Source: Plasmodiophora brassicae
Lineage: Eukaryota; Endomyxa; Phytomyxea; Plasmodiophorida; Plasmodiophoridae
Reading direction: 5' to 3'
DNA: 64,000 nucleotides
Assembly: GCA_039704465.1 (NCBI GenBank)
Contig: JASFAU010000008.1
Location: forward strand, 248,001 to 312,000
The notes under the pieces are model-generated. The model searched no databases, was not told the origin of the DNA, and was given only the letters and a program-made list of their open reading frames with translations. Position numbers and translations under genes: made by a program. Position 1 is the stretch's first letter; each line of letters opens with the position of its first letter. Positions 1 through 12,360 of this stretch are shown in pieces.

Positions 1-2
1 AT

Positions 3-670
3 CAGCCAAACGTGTTTCAGGCCAGAGATTTCTTCCTTGCCGTGAGGACGATGTTTCCGACGCTACGCCCACTTGTCCTGTTTCTCAAGTACTTCCTTCT
101 GAAACACGAGTGCCAACGGACGTGGCAGGGCGGCATTGGGTCGTTCCTGCTCAAGTTGATGGTGCTGTCGCATCTGCAGGTCAGCGGGACCCGGGGTCTG
201 GTGCGATGTCACTCATGGCGGTTTACGCGTTTGCAGATGCACTGCAGGAAGTCGACGATGGCATTGGCTGGAACACACCTACTGACGTTCTTCGAACTGT
301 ATGGCCGGGCGTTCCGATACGACCAGCATTGTATATCGGTTCGAGATGGCGGCATGTACCTGCCCAAGGTCTGTGGCGAGAACCACCCGCAAACCAAGCC
401 ATGCTGACCTGCGTATGCGCACAGACGAAGCACTTCCCGGAATCTAACCGAGAGCATCTCTGTGTGGAAAACCCGTTCGATCCCAGCATTGACGTCGGGC
501 AGAAAGCGTTCAACGTTCAACGCATTCGCCTTCTGTTTCTCCACGCGTACGGCATGCTACTGGAGCGCCCACACCGGCCACTGCTTGACCTCCTGCAGCC
601 GATGCACCTCAGCGACAAGGCAGATCCTGCCCAGACCTCGGACAGCCACAGACCTTCGACAACAATATGA
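3..670 (+). CDS. Terminal uridylyltransferase / non-canonical poly(A) RNA polymerase (5' partial)
   Basis: Exons <3..179, 237..368 and 425..670, with introns of 57 and 56 nt. The joined frame matches the C-terminal half of the Cid1/Trf4 nucleotidyltransferase family. It has the central-domain motif LRPLVLFLKYFLL followed by GGIGSF.LKLMVLSHLQ, then FFELYG.AF.YD, and the PAP-associated motif ENPFDPSIDVG. Family members add U or A residues to RNA 3' ends. The catalytic Asp triad would lie upstream, outside the window. The stop is TGA at 668-670. Whether it is a TUTase or a poly(A) polymerase cannot be decided without the N-terminal half. Confidence 0.85.
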   Translation, partial: AKRVSGQRFLPCREDDVSDATPTCPVSQVLPSETRVPTDVAGRHWVVPAQVDGAVASAGQRDPGSGAMSLMAVYAFADALQEVDDGIGWNTPTDVLRTVWPGVPIRPALYIGSRWRHVPAQGLWREPPANQAMLTCVCAQTKHFPESNREHLCVENPFDPSIDVGQKAFNVQRIRLLFLHAYGMLLERPHRPLLDLLQPMHLSDKADPAQTSDSHRPSTTI

Positions 671-802
671 CAGCGCATATCGTTCTATCTTGTACTAGAC
701 TATCCTGAATGCATATAAATATACACATATAGTATAGTGGGGGTTGGAGACAGGCCGCGACATGTATATGGAGACGTCGAATGCAGGAAAGACGAGATCG
801 GA
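671..802. other. Convergent intergenic gap, AT-rich
   Basis: Short spacer between the polymerase stop and the deformylase stop. It holds an AT-rich stretch of alternating TA at 712-736. It probably serves both 3' ends. No gene seen. Confidence 0.5.
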
Positions 803-1607
803 CTAGTTGTCTCGCTGGGTATCAGATGTAAAGTCAACCCCTTCAGGGGCCGAACTGGAAAGGCCAACGTCACTGAAGTCGATATCTGGATATTCGCGTT
901 GCACAATCTCGCGGGGGTTCTCCGCCAGAATCCTATATGGCGACCATGGTGAATAACCGGCGCGTAGTGACCAGGCCCATTTGACGTACCGCTCATATTC
1001 CTTCGTGACGAACAGGTTCGTCTTCAGGTCCACGCGATCGATGAAGAGGACCCCGTCGAGATGGTCGATCTCATGCTGGACCGTCCGGGCGTCTTGACCC
1101 TTCATGTTGACGCTGCGTGCGACGCCGTCTTCATCGTAGTAGTCCACCGACACGCTGGCGTGGCGAGGCACGAGTCCAGTGAAATCTGGGATGCTCAGGC
1201 ACTGCTCCCATTCGTTCACCATCTCCACGGAGCGATCCGTGATGACGGGATTGATCATCATAATCGGGGGCGGGAAATGGTCCACGCTGTCACGCTCGGT
1301 GCCATCCTCCGTCAGGTCATTCTCGACGATATTCAGGTACAGCAGCATGCGCACGTTATGCCCGACTTGTGGAGCTGCGAGACCGATCCCGTACTCTGTA
1401 GACGCGAGCACCTTCCGCATGCCCGCCATCAGCTCCTTTGTCTCCGGCTTCGTGATCGCACCGACGTCAACAGGCAGCGACGTTCGCCTCAGCACTGGAT
1501 CGCCTCCGTTCAGCAACGAGCAACGCTCATGCGCGTACGCACCGACCTGAGTTGCCCAGGAACACAAGGTCGAAGGCCTTCTTCGCTGCTTGGGCGGCCT
1601 TCGCCAT
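803..1607 (-). CDS. def: Peptide deformylase
   Basis: Exons complement(1547..1607) and complement(803..1503), one 43-nt intron, 253 aa. It removes the formyl group from the first Met of organelle-made proteins, using a metal ion. All three family motifs are present: GIGLAAPQVG, EQCLS (usually EGCLS, so the Gly is Gln here) and HEIDHLDG with the metal-binding His pair and catalytic Glu. The ATG at 1605-1607 gives an Ala/Lys-rich amphipathic N-terminus, which could be a targeting sequence. The frame stays open further upstream, so a longer presequence is possible. Its partner formyltransferase lies 3 kb away. Confidence 0.95.
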
Positions 1608-1760
1608 CACGCTGCGCTGTCCGGGAGCACCGTCTGCGCGGGAAGCGGCACCCGCAAGGACGCCGCGCCGTATTTGTCTCTGTTCCAACCTCCAATCCAC
1701 ACTGTTGCAAGGAATAGGACCGATGTGTATTGCGCAGTCAGGTTTAGCAAACGGCTGTCA

Positions 1761-2967
<1,207 letters not shown>

Positions 2968-3158
2968 CGTCGCCGATGCCCTGCGGATAAAATCGACGCT
3001 GACGCGGCGTAACCGCTCATGAAGCCAAAACGCGTGAAGCAGGGTGCGCCTTTTTTGGACGCTCACCAATACTTTCAGGGCTGAGAGTGAGGGTGCGTTG
3101 TATTCGATACTCCAGAGTTTAGCCTGTACCTATAGAGGCACGCAGAACAGGGTACGGG

Positions 3159-4320
3159 TCAAACAGAGCTGCTAGACATCGACCAATTCAATGTCTGCCC
3201 GGCACGGTATGGCACGACCTCCGATGAGTCGAAGGGTATGGACTCGGGTACGACCCAGGGATTCCTGGCCAGCGTGACGCGCTCATCGTTCAGCGGTAAA
3301 TGATAGAATCGAGCGCCGAACTCGGAGACGAACGCTTCGAGGCGGTCGAGTTTGCCGACCGAGTCGAATGCCTCGGCGTAGAGCTCGAGGGATGCGAATC
3401 CGACAAAGCACCCGGCGTGTGCACAGTGGGATTCTTTGGCAGAGCGGGGATGTGGAGCGCTGTCGGTGCCCATAAAGAATTTCGGATTTCCGCTGGTGGC
3501 AGCCCAAAGCAGGGCTTGGCGGTCAACCTCGGTTTTGAGAATCGGCAGGCAGTACCAGTGAGGGCGCAAGCCGCCTTGAAACAGCGCATTCCGATTATCG
3601 AGCAGATGATGTGGGGTAATGGTCGCCGCTACGTGATCGCCACATGATTTAACGAACGCCACTGCAAAGGCCGTTGTTACATGCTCCAGCACAATCTTCA
3701 AGCGCGGAAAGTTCGTCACAAGGTCCACGACGTGTCTTACGTCCTGAGTAAGGAACTACATAGCGAATACTGGGCGGCACTGCAAACATACCTTTCGATA
3801 AAGACTCGTTCCCTGTCGAATATGTCGACGTCAGGATCAGTCACTTCGGCATGGATCAGCAGGAGCAGACCAGCATCCGCCATGGCGCTCAGCACCGGGA
3901 ACAACCCGGGCAGGTTTCGCACGCCACGGCTCGAGTGTGTTGTCGCTCCAGCCGGGTACAGTTTACCTGGCATCGACAGCATCAGCGTGCATGGGAACTA
4001 CCTAGTACAAGCGATGGCTTTGACGTACATGCGAACACGATGCCGGACGCAGCTGCTTCCCGGATCTGGTCGACCGTGGTCTCATCCGTTAGATAGAGAG
4101 TCATCAGCGGTTGGAAGCGCGCGCCCTGGACATGCGCCATGACCTCGTCCCGGTACCGCCGCGCATGGGCCAGCGTGGTCACCGGCTCCGGCGCCAGGTT
4201 CGGCATGACGATGGCCCGGGCACACTGCCGGACGGCATGCTTGACGGTCGTCGCCAGCGCCGCCCCTGATCGCAAATGCAAATGGAAGTCATCCGGGCGC
4301 CGGATAGACAGCTGCTGCAT
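3159..4320 (-). CDS. pyrC: Dihydroorotase, class II (PyrC type)
   Basis: Exons complement(4029..4320, 3792..3966, 3159..3735), introns of 62 and 56 nt, 347 aa, the usual length for monofunctional PyrC. It catalyses ring closure of carbamoyl aspartate in pyrimidine synthesis. Visible signatures are the metal-binding start [60 protein letters not shown] and the C-terminal [11 protein letters not shown]. It is a stand-alone enzyme, not part of a CAD-type fusion. The start at 4318-4320 places the metal motif at residue 8, as in the family. The frame is open upstream. Confidence 0.96.
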
Positions 4321-4483
4321 GGCAGCGATTGTGCGCGACTGGGGCCAGTCGACGACCGGCGATGAACGAGAGCCCCCACCGGCGCAGTCGCTTCCTGCGC
4401 GACGGCATTCGATCAGTACGGGCCACGGGGCCGTTGAACACAACGTAGCGTCTCGCTTATACTGTTATACTGTACAGTTCGGT

Positions 4484-5455
4484 TTATGTTCGATTCGTGC
4501 AATCGCGCAGCAAGTCAGTGGACAGGAGCCGCCTTCTAGGGATGTGGTAGCCATGCGCGAACGCGACGGCGCTTACAATTTTACGGGTGGAGACTTGCAG
4601 CTGAGCGACAGCGAGGTGGGTGCCGTCACGGCACCCGATGATGATGCGATCGCGGCTCATGTCGTAGACAAACTCCCCAGGCGATAACGCCCATTCATCC
4701 GTTGCCCTGCTAGGCGGGTCGACCTCGATCAGCAGCAATCTCTTGCGTTCCCGCCAGGCCGCATGAACGTGGATGAAACCGTAGAAAGCACGCCAGTGCC
4801 GGTAGATATCGTCACTTGACATCGCTTCGAAGTCGACGGCGGCGTGGTCGCTATGCAACTTGGTTGCACGTCGCAGCCCTTCAGCCAATCCTTGTTGGAT
4901 AGCGCCCCTTTGGGCACGTTCGACGTCAGCAACAACGTTCACAAGAAGTTCGCTTCCGACGACAGCTAGCCGATCGCGCAGAGACCTGTACGTATCATTG
5001 CCGTCAACAGGGACCCGTCGGCTGGACAGGATCCGACCGGAATCCATGCGCGACGCTACTTCAATGACGCAGACGCCCGTTTCAGAGACACCATCAAGCA
5101 GGGCGGTCTGGATGGGCGACGACCCTCGGTACATCGGCAGCAACGACGGATGGACATTCACCATCCCGTACCGAAACGAGCCGATGACCCGATCGGGAAT
5201 CTTGTGCCCGAAACTGACGACGACGCCGACGTCGACGTTCTTCGGCAGCGTATCCCAGCAGTGCGGCGCGCCCGTATACAAACGCAGCCCACTGGCGACG
5301 GCGAACGTCGGTGCTGGCAACCGGCTCGTATTGGGCGCCACGACGCCCTGCACGCTACAGACGCCCATGATCGCGCGCAGGCTGACGCATGCGAAATCGT
5401 CGGACCCGAAGAACAGCACACTCGGGTTCCTGCTTCGGATCAGGCGCTGCGTCAT
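4484..5455 (-). CDS. MTFMT: Methionyl-tRNA formyltransferase
   Basis: Single exon. It adds formyl to initiator Met-tRNA in organelles using formyl-tetrahydrofolate. The Rossmann start is NPSVLFFGSDDFACVSLRAI. The hydrolase/formyltransferase signature is NVHPSLLPMYRGSSPIQTAL, with the catalytic Asn, His and downstream Asp region. A C-terminal OB-like domain follows. I chose the ATG at 5455 because the conserved core starts eleven residues later. The frame remains open to 5683, so a longer mitochondrial presequence is possible. Its 5' end faces the FabF-type gene across about 270 bp, suggesting a shared divergent promoter. Confidence 0.93.
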   Translation of the reverse strand: MTQRLIRSRNPSVLFFGSDDFACVSLRAIMGVCSVQGVVAPNTSRLPAPTFAVASGLRLYTGAPHCWDTLPKNVDVGVVVSFGHKIPDRVIGSFRYGMVNVHPSLLPMYRGSSPIQTALLDGVSETGVCVIEVASRMDSGRILSSRRVPVDGNDTYRSLRDRLAVVGSELLVNVVADVERAQRGAIQQGLAEGLRRATKLHSDHAAVDFEAMSSDDIYRHWRAFYGFIHVHAAWRERKRLLLIEVDPPSRATDEWALSPGEFVYDMSRDRIIIGCRDGTHLAVAQLQVSTRKIVSAVAFAHGYHIPRRRLLSTDLLRDCTNRT

Positions 5456-5725
5456 GGGTGCGCACGAGAGAGGACCAGCGCACAATCCCGGGGCGACCCA
5501 TCGCGCGGATCCCGCGACGGCGGTGTCCAGAGTGCTCTCGGCCGCCGTGACGAAATATTGGCCGAGTGGGGCAAATTTGTCGGGCACGCATCGAGACCAC
5601 GGGTGTGACCGCCCGGGAAGGCCAGGCGACATCTCCCGCCGTCCTGTCTGTAACGCCGTAGTAGGCAACTCGTCGTGCACCACATGATGTGTAGCATAAT
5701 ATCAGTGCAGTGCACCACGCAGAAA

Positions 5726-6986
5726 ATGCGTCGCCAAGTCGTGGTGACTGGGCTGGGCGTGATCGCGCCACTGGGCGACTCGGTGCCCGCCGTCTGGTCG
5801 CGCCTGCTGTCCGGCGACTGCTCGACGCTGGCCGTGCTGGACAGTCTGGACCCGCGCCTGCCGTGCCGGATTGCGGGTCGGATCCCGGATGAACTGCTGA
5901 TTGCCAACGGCGGCCGATGGCCGCGGTTCGTGGCGTTGGCTGTGCAGGCCGCCAGGGCGGCGTATGCCGACTCGGGGCTGGCGCCAGGCGGGCCGCGTAC
6001 CGGGGTCAGCATCGGTGTCGGTATGGCCAGCCTGGACGCGCTGGCGACGAACTGGAAAGCGTTCGTCGAACGAGGGCCACGCCGCATGTCGCCGTATTTC
6101 GTCCCCGACCTGCTGGTCAACATGGCGACCGCCCACGTCAGCATGGACCTGGGCGTGCAAGGCCCTTCGCTATCGCCCAGCACGGCCTGTGCCAGCGGGG
6201 CGCACGCGATCGGTGACGCCGCCCGTCTGATCGCCTGCGATAGCGCTGACGTGATGATCGCGGGCGGTGCCGAGGCCTGCATTCACGATCTGGCCATGGC
6301 CGGGTTTGCACAATGTCGTGCGCTGTCGACAGGGCGTCATCCACAAACGGCCTCCCGACCCTGGTCAGCGTCGAGATCAGGCTTTGTCATGGTACCGCAG
6401 CAGTGCTCGTCCCATCGGTCGTCGGCACTGAACGTGGGCCCCCCAGGCGGAAGGTGCAGCCATGGTGGTTCTAGAAGAAGAACAGCACGCCATAGGACGC
6501 GGCGCAGAGATCCTGGCTCGCGTTGCCGGTTACGGAATGTCATCCGACGCGTACCACGTTGTGGCACCCAGTCCGGATGGGCGCGGCGCCCGAATTGCAA
6601 TGGAGGGTGCGCTCCGGGACGCGCAGATGACGACGGACGAGATCGGGCTGGTCAACGCACATGCCACATCGACGCAGCTGGGCGACCTGGCCGAGGCGCT
6701 CGCTATCGAGAGCCTGTTCGGCGACCGCGTTCCAGTCGTCTCCCTGAAAGGGCAGACCGGGCACCTGCTCGGTGCAGCCGGCGCCTTGGAAGCCGTCGCC
6801 AGCGTCATGGCGCTTCGGACACGCTCCCTGCCGCCGAACGTCAACCTGGACGACCCGGACCCGGACATCGCCCAGCGGATACAGCTCCCGACGTCGGCCG
6901 CGTCGTCCGTCGACATCCCTGCCGTGCTGTCCAATTCGTTCGGGTTCGGCGGCACGAATGTTTCATTATTATTCACGAGGTCATGA
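5726..6986 (+). CDS. fabF: Beta-ketoacyl-ACP synthase II (FabF / mitochondrial OXSM type)
   Basis: Exons 5726..6391 and 6447..6986, one 55-nt intron, 401 aa. It is the condensing enzyme of type II fatty acid synthesis. The active Cys is in STACASGAHAIGDA. The two His motifs are NAHATSTQLGD and KGQTGHLLGAAGALE. The glycine-rich end NSFGFGGTN is complete. The intron falls inside GFVM-AEGAAMVV. In-frame ATGs at 5684 and 5687 would add a short, possibly targeting, extension. It is divergent from the formyltransferase gene. Confidence 0.95.
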
Positions 6987-7229
6987 CGGTGGAACATTGC
7001 GGGATGCGTTACCGCGCGTGGCACTGGCAGGGCCAGGGCCGACGGGCGACGGGCCAGTCCCACGGGCCACGGCCACGGGACAGTCCGAATGGGCAAAAAC
7101 TGCAGCGCAATCTTCGGGCATCGTTTTTTTTTTGGGGATCGGCAGACCGGTTCGTTACGTCGCGAGGAACCGTCAATTTGGACGTCGCGCATCGAGTCGG
7201 GGCGTCGCGTGCGTGGCCTGGCCGGGTCG

Positions 7230-8266
7230 ATGAAGGCCGACCTGGACGTCTGGGTCGAGCAGTTGATGCGGTGCCAGTGCCTGGCCGAGGACGACCTGCG
7301 CGTCCTGTGCCTGCGCGTCAAGGCGCTGCTGATGGAGGAGTCGAACGTGCAGCCGGTGCGGAGCCCGGTGACCGTCTGCGGCGATATCCATGGGCAGTAT
7401 TTCGACCTGCTGGAGCTGTTCAGAAAGGGTGGCCCGGTCCCGTCGACACGTTACGTGTTCATGGGGGATTTCGTTGATCGAGGGCACCATAGTGTCGAGA
7501 CGCTGCAGCTGCTGCTTGCCTTGAAAGCACGATACCCGGATTGCGTCACGTTGCTTCGTGGCAATCACGAATCCAGGCAGGTCACACAGGTCTATGGATT
7601 CTACCAGGAGTGCGTAAGGAAATACGGCAACGCCAACGCGTGGCGGTTCTGCACCGACGTCTTCGACTACTTCAGCCTTGCCGCGATCATCGATGGCCGT
7701 ATGTCGCTTCGCAGCTGTCTTGATGGTATCGGTGTTCACCTCAAACGTCTGTCCGCTTGCAGGCATCTTGTGCGTTCATGGTGGGCTGTCTCCTGATATA
7801 ACCAGCATTGATGAGATGAGAATGCTGCAACGAGTTCAAGAGATTCCACACTCCGGAGCGTTCTGCGACCTGATGTGGTCCGACCCCGAGGACATCGACA
7901 CGTGGCAGATTAGCCCGCGCGGCGCAGGCTGGCTGTTCGGGTCCGTCGTCACCAAACAGTTCAACGAGCACAATCGCCTCGACCTGATCTGTCGTGCCCA
8001 TCAACTGGTCCAGGAGGGCTTCAAGTACATGTTCCCCGACAAGAGCTTAATCACCGTATGGAGCGCGCCAAAGTCAGTTCCCGACACCTATGAATCGTGC
8101 AGCGCCGGCTCTTATTCCTATGCTCAGTTATTGCTACCGGTGTGGTAATGTGGCATCCATACTGGCGTTCGATGAGCACCTGGACCGGGAGATTATATTG
8201 TTCCGCGATACGCCAGAAAGCCGCGAATCTGCTATAGATCGTGGAATGGGAGCATATTTCTACTGA
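7230..8266 (+). CDS. PPP6C: Serine/threonine protein phosphatase PP6 catalytic subunit (Sit4 type)
   Basis: Exons 7230..7698, 7763..8072 and 8128..8266, introns of 64 and 55 nt, 305 aa, equal to animal PP6. The metallophosphatase motifs are GDIHGQ, GDFVDRG and RGNHE. Two features place it with PP6/Sit4 and not PP4 or PP2[23 protein letters not shown] followed by [10 protein letters not shown], and SAPNYCYRCGN. The C-terminus is GAYFY, where the family has the methylated Leu of YFL (see findings). Transcription probably starts in the 240 bp after the FabF stop. Confidence 0.95.
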
Positions 8267-8474
8267 TCCAGGTTGTCCTTCAAGCACAAGTGCATACGTC
8301 CATAATGTATCCATTATTCATCCCACAGCAGTGTGGCTTACGCCTGTGGTTGACATACAATACGATTAGGTAGGTGTCTGACATGGGCTATCAACGGTTG
8401 CTTCGCCTGCGGGCGTTGACGATACACATGGGCCATCTCGGCAACCGTACAGCGAACCAATGATGTATAACGGC

Positions 8475-11095
8475 TTATTGAGTCAACCCTATTTGCGCAA
8501 CCTGGCTGCTGAAGTAACCGTTAAAGTTAACACGAAGGACCAGCTGACCGGATAAGACGTGAGAGAGACGCGTCGGAATGTGAACAGCCGTACGTACCTG
8601 GCTCAAATGCGGAGCAGAATACTGGCCCGTTTTGCTGGACAGTACCGAGAACAGGAAGCATGATTCCCGCTGGAAATCGTTCCTGATACCCATCACTTGC
8701 CGCGCGACTTCATCGTCGAGCTTGGAGCCCGACTCGATAAGGGCACAGAATCGTATGCAAACGGCGAACACATGCTCGAAGGCACGCATTATCACGCGCG
8801 CATGGAGAAAGCATTGCTGAGCCAGAACGGCGAGATACCTGCAGAGAACGATCAGCCAATGGTGGCGGACACAAGCGATGCGCGTTTACCGGTCGTGCGC
8901 AAGTTTAATGGCTTCGAATGCCCGCGCTTTGTTGATCGCATCGACCAGGAGGGAGTACTGCGCCTCGATGACATCGACATGGAGATAGATTTGCAAGTTG
9001 TCTAGAAGAAACTGCATTTGCGCACGAAGCAATGCAATTGAGTGGGTCATGGAGCTAACCTCTAAGACATTTCTAAGGTGCGAACCAACAGACATAGGGC
9101 AGCACAGCGGTACCAAGGCGAGAAGTGGTCGACCACGCACGACGCAATTGCCAGTGGACTTTCTTGACGCGTAACAGGAAAGCAAACAGGTCGGCATAAC
9201 GGTCAATCTCCTGGTCGCGTAGAATAAGATCAATACCAGGAGGGACCTGACAGACACACAAGTCAGGAACGCCAAATGCCCAAACGTGATGTCCACAATT
9301 GCATACGTTGTAGCTCAACGTAAGTCTTGACCAGGAAAGAGGCTCGTCAGTTGTCTCCCGAAACGAGAACGATCGTAAAATGACAGTGTCTGAGGAGCAC
9401 GCAACGCCGATATAAGCGCGACGACCGACTACACGCATAGCACGAAGCACAGCATCGGCATCAAGATCGACGGCGGTCTCCCCGTCGAAGCTGACTTGGA
9501 AGTTCGCCTTCGGTTTGCACGAATGCGGTGCCCATGTGACAGAAGCGCAGTGCTCCCGTCCGTCAAGAAGGTGATGTTCAAAGGAAGTGCGATGGATGAT
9601 CGACGAGCAGGTGGCCGATGATAAACGAATCGAAAGACCGGTATTGTCGATCTCGACAAACACTGCAGGGACAGTATACTTGTCGCCCAAAGATTCAAGG
9701 CGATCATTCTGTAAAACGAAAGAGAGAGTTGCCGATGGCGAACATGCCATAAAGGCAAATGCAGCGCAGAACCCGTCGTCGATTGTCCATCGCGAGCGAT
9801 GCCAGACGGCAGAATCCGACGGTACTCGAAATCCACCTCCTTCAGAGTCTGGATGAGCCGGCCCAGCACAAACGACGCTTGTCGTCGATTTCCTCAAGTT
9901 CTCGTCGAAACACGATGGCTTAAGGACGAGCCGAAACCGCTGGAAAGACGGATTCTCCTCAAGGTCGAACTTGCTCGCGGCAGTCTGCAACGCAGTCTGG
10001 TTGATATCCAGTTCCCCACGTCTGGCCGAAACAGGTGGCGATCGCATCAGTTCACCACTGTCCACGATAAACTCCTCGAACAGAGCCCCGTTGGCGAGGA
10101 AGAAGTAATCCTTCAAATCATGCAGATGATCCAGTAGATTCTCCTTCTCAACAACATACTGCCAGAGCGCTTGTGCAGCCTAATATCGAGGACACGATCA
10201 GAACACCAATCAGCGCAAGACGCGAGACGACCCTGCATGCCTCTTGCCGCATGCCTTCAATAAGTGCATGGAAACTCGTCGGCTCAATACCGACCCCGGA
10301 CGCATTCACATCATTCAGCAGCGACACGTATCGTTGCGTCAGCTCGTCCACACGTTCGACACGCATGGCCTTGCCAATGAACAGAACAGCGTTGCAGACT
10401 TCAGCAGATAGATAGTCTTCTGATACCATTGACCGTCGCAGAACGAACGCTGAATTCCTATGCACATGGGTCCACGCTTACATACATCCCTCATTCGGAC
10501 GACGTCACCTGCAGACGAACCACGATTGGACGCAGCCTCGGTTGTGCTGCACCCAGAATTCGTCAAACGGGTCGCAGAGGACGCCGTAGCCAACCCAAGA
10601 CACGGTCTGGTGGATGACCACCTTATCCAGGTAGTCGTGCAGGATTCTGCCCATGGCCGCCTGCACGACCGGGACTCCGCTCTGGCTGCACGCGAACACG
10701 CGATCGACGATCTGGACGCCCCGGGACGACCTCGTCTGTATATCATCAAGCAGCGACACCACTGCAGGCAGCAGCAGCTCATAGTCGTGCAATCGTACGC
10801 GTAGCGTTGTCAAAGGCGACAGGTCATCCAGTCCCTGCAGCTCATGGTACGACGCCTGCAGGATCTCTTCGTACGGCCGTACAACGGCATCCTGCAGGCC
10901 ACGCCGCAGGGCATCGGCATACAGCGTCCGCTGGTCGTCATCGGCGACGAACGCGCGTACGCGCGCGAACAAGGTCGCCATGCTGATGAAGGGTGCGACG
11001 GCAGCCCGCTGTGCATTGGAGAGCGACGGCAGCAGCAGGCCCGACGTCAGCGACGTGCCGAACCCCGCTAGGCCGCACAGCACCTCCTCGAGCAT
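8475..11095 (-). CDS. TUBGCP4: Gamma-tubulin complex component 4 with an inserted domain
   Basis: Exons complement(10509..11095, 10232..10457, 9114..10179, 8890..9061, 8598..8838, 8475..8543), introns of 51-54 nt, 786 aa. Animal GCP4 is shorter, and the excess lies in one block. N-terminal MLEEVLCGLAGFG, the GRIP1 helices, the LFIGKA motif, KDYFFLANGALFEEF, and the C-terminal FLLRVKKVHWQLRRAW, FLLDNLQIYLHVDVIEAQY and FEAIKLAHDR match GCP4. The protein helps form the gamma-tubulin ring that nucleates microtubules. Roughly 9342-9864 encodes an extra ~170-residue beta-rich segment just before the gamma-tubulin-binding helices. All six exons join in frame. Confidence 0.92.
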
Positions 11096-11469
11096 GGTGG
11101 ACCGACTTGGAACTGACTCCGACGGGCCCGTTTTGCGTCGAGCCGCTGCCCGCAGCGCCGCCCCGCGCTGCAGATGCAATAGGTAGAAGAACCTGTAATG
11201 AAGACCGACCCGACCTATTCGCATGCAGGTCGACGCATCGCTCTTTACTGGTTCGCCGGTTGGCGAAGCTGAAGCAGACCGTAGCTCGTTAACGCCGTCG
11301 ACGTGGTTGCCACGCGACACGGGCGTGAAACTCACCAGAGGCGAACCCGTCGGGTCGTTGCCAACCACGCCATGACCAGAACGATACTACATGCCCGAAA
11401 TGGATCACACAGGCAGGTCTGAAGTCACAAGCGATGGGAAACAAGCTAAATCACATGCGCCGAATTCTT

Positions 11470-11643
11470 CCCGGGCCCCGGGCCCGACCCGGCCGCTCTC
11501 GACGACCACTACCGGCAACAGCACCAGCTCGCTGACTTTGTCGTCCAGGCGCAAATGACGGCTTGCTGTCAAAACGACAGTCATCAGTGAAGAGATGCCT
11601 TTCAAAGCGCCTATCGTTGACGCCGATGCATCGGTCTATAAAT
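11470..11643 (+). promoter_or_regulatory. Orphan copy of the U-box-family promoter cassette
   Basis: The stretch ending CGATGCATCGGTCTATAAAT matches the region before the U-box-like genes. Similarity extends upstream through a GCTCTCGACGACC-like block near 11495. No U-box-like gene follows, so this looks like a leftover of duplication. Confidence 0.65.
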
Positions 11644-12084
11644 GTCAGATGGCGTACCCCTCCGACGAAACAGGTTGGGCTCGGTTCGGTGGCCTACCAT
11701 ACAAACAGTCACGCTGATCGATGAAGCGACCTGGCATGGCTGCAGGGTGTTCCGTTAGAAGGAAGTTTCACCTGTCCCCCATGTGGTTCGGTGACTTTTA
11801 GTGAGTATGGCCAGTAGGCAATCAAAACGTGAGGCATTGTTCTAACGTCCAATGTGATATGGCGAGTCTCACACTACCCTGCAGTCGCCCTAACTGCAGC
11901 CAGGTCCAAAGTGGGAATGCATGCATGTACGAATGTCCAGATGTGCGTAACTCGTGTACTGCGGCACTCTGACGTTTCACGGTAGCGTGATGGGACGCCC
12001 AATCTGAAAAGGATAGAACCCAATGTCCATTCTCCGCGTGGTGCGCCCCTGATGCACACATGCATGTGCCTACATAGATCCCAA

Positions 12085-12241
12085 GCCCCGGCCGACCCCG
12101 CTCTCGACGACAAGGTACCTCAAGGCTTGCTGCCGAAGCCGAATGTCATCATTGAAGAAAGGTCTTCCCCTTGTCTGAAACAGATTTACCTACATACCTA
12201 CGCGCCTATCATCGACGCCGATGCATCGGTCTCTATAAATA
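12085..12241 (+). promoter_or_regulatory. TATA-containing promoter cassette of U-box-like gene copy A
   Basis: TATAAAT at 12234-12240 lies about 120 bp before the ATG at 12361. The preceding CGCCTATC...GATGCATCGGTCT block recurs at 11608 and, on the other strand, at 21989-22024. Conservation across three copies argues for a functional core promoter or its recent duplication. Confidence 0.7.
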
Positions 12242-12360
12242 CCACGCTCGCGCAATTTCTAGACGTGCGGCCTTACAACGACGTCACTGGCCGTGGTGTC
12301 TGCACCGTCCTTCACTCGTCGGCTGCCGTTGGAGCCACCTTCGAAATCTGGTGAACAAGG

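Larger units (their letters stand above)
11096..12360. other. Intergenic region with duplicated promoter cassette
   Basis: 1.27 kb without a convincing gene. It contains two copies of the promoter cassette annotated below, 0.6 kb apart. The sequence between them (11644-12080) shows no surviving coding similarity that I can see to the gene that follows the second copy. Confidence 0.6.
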
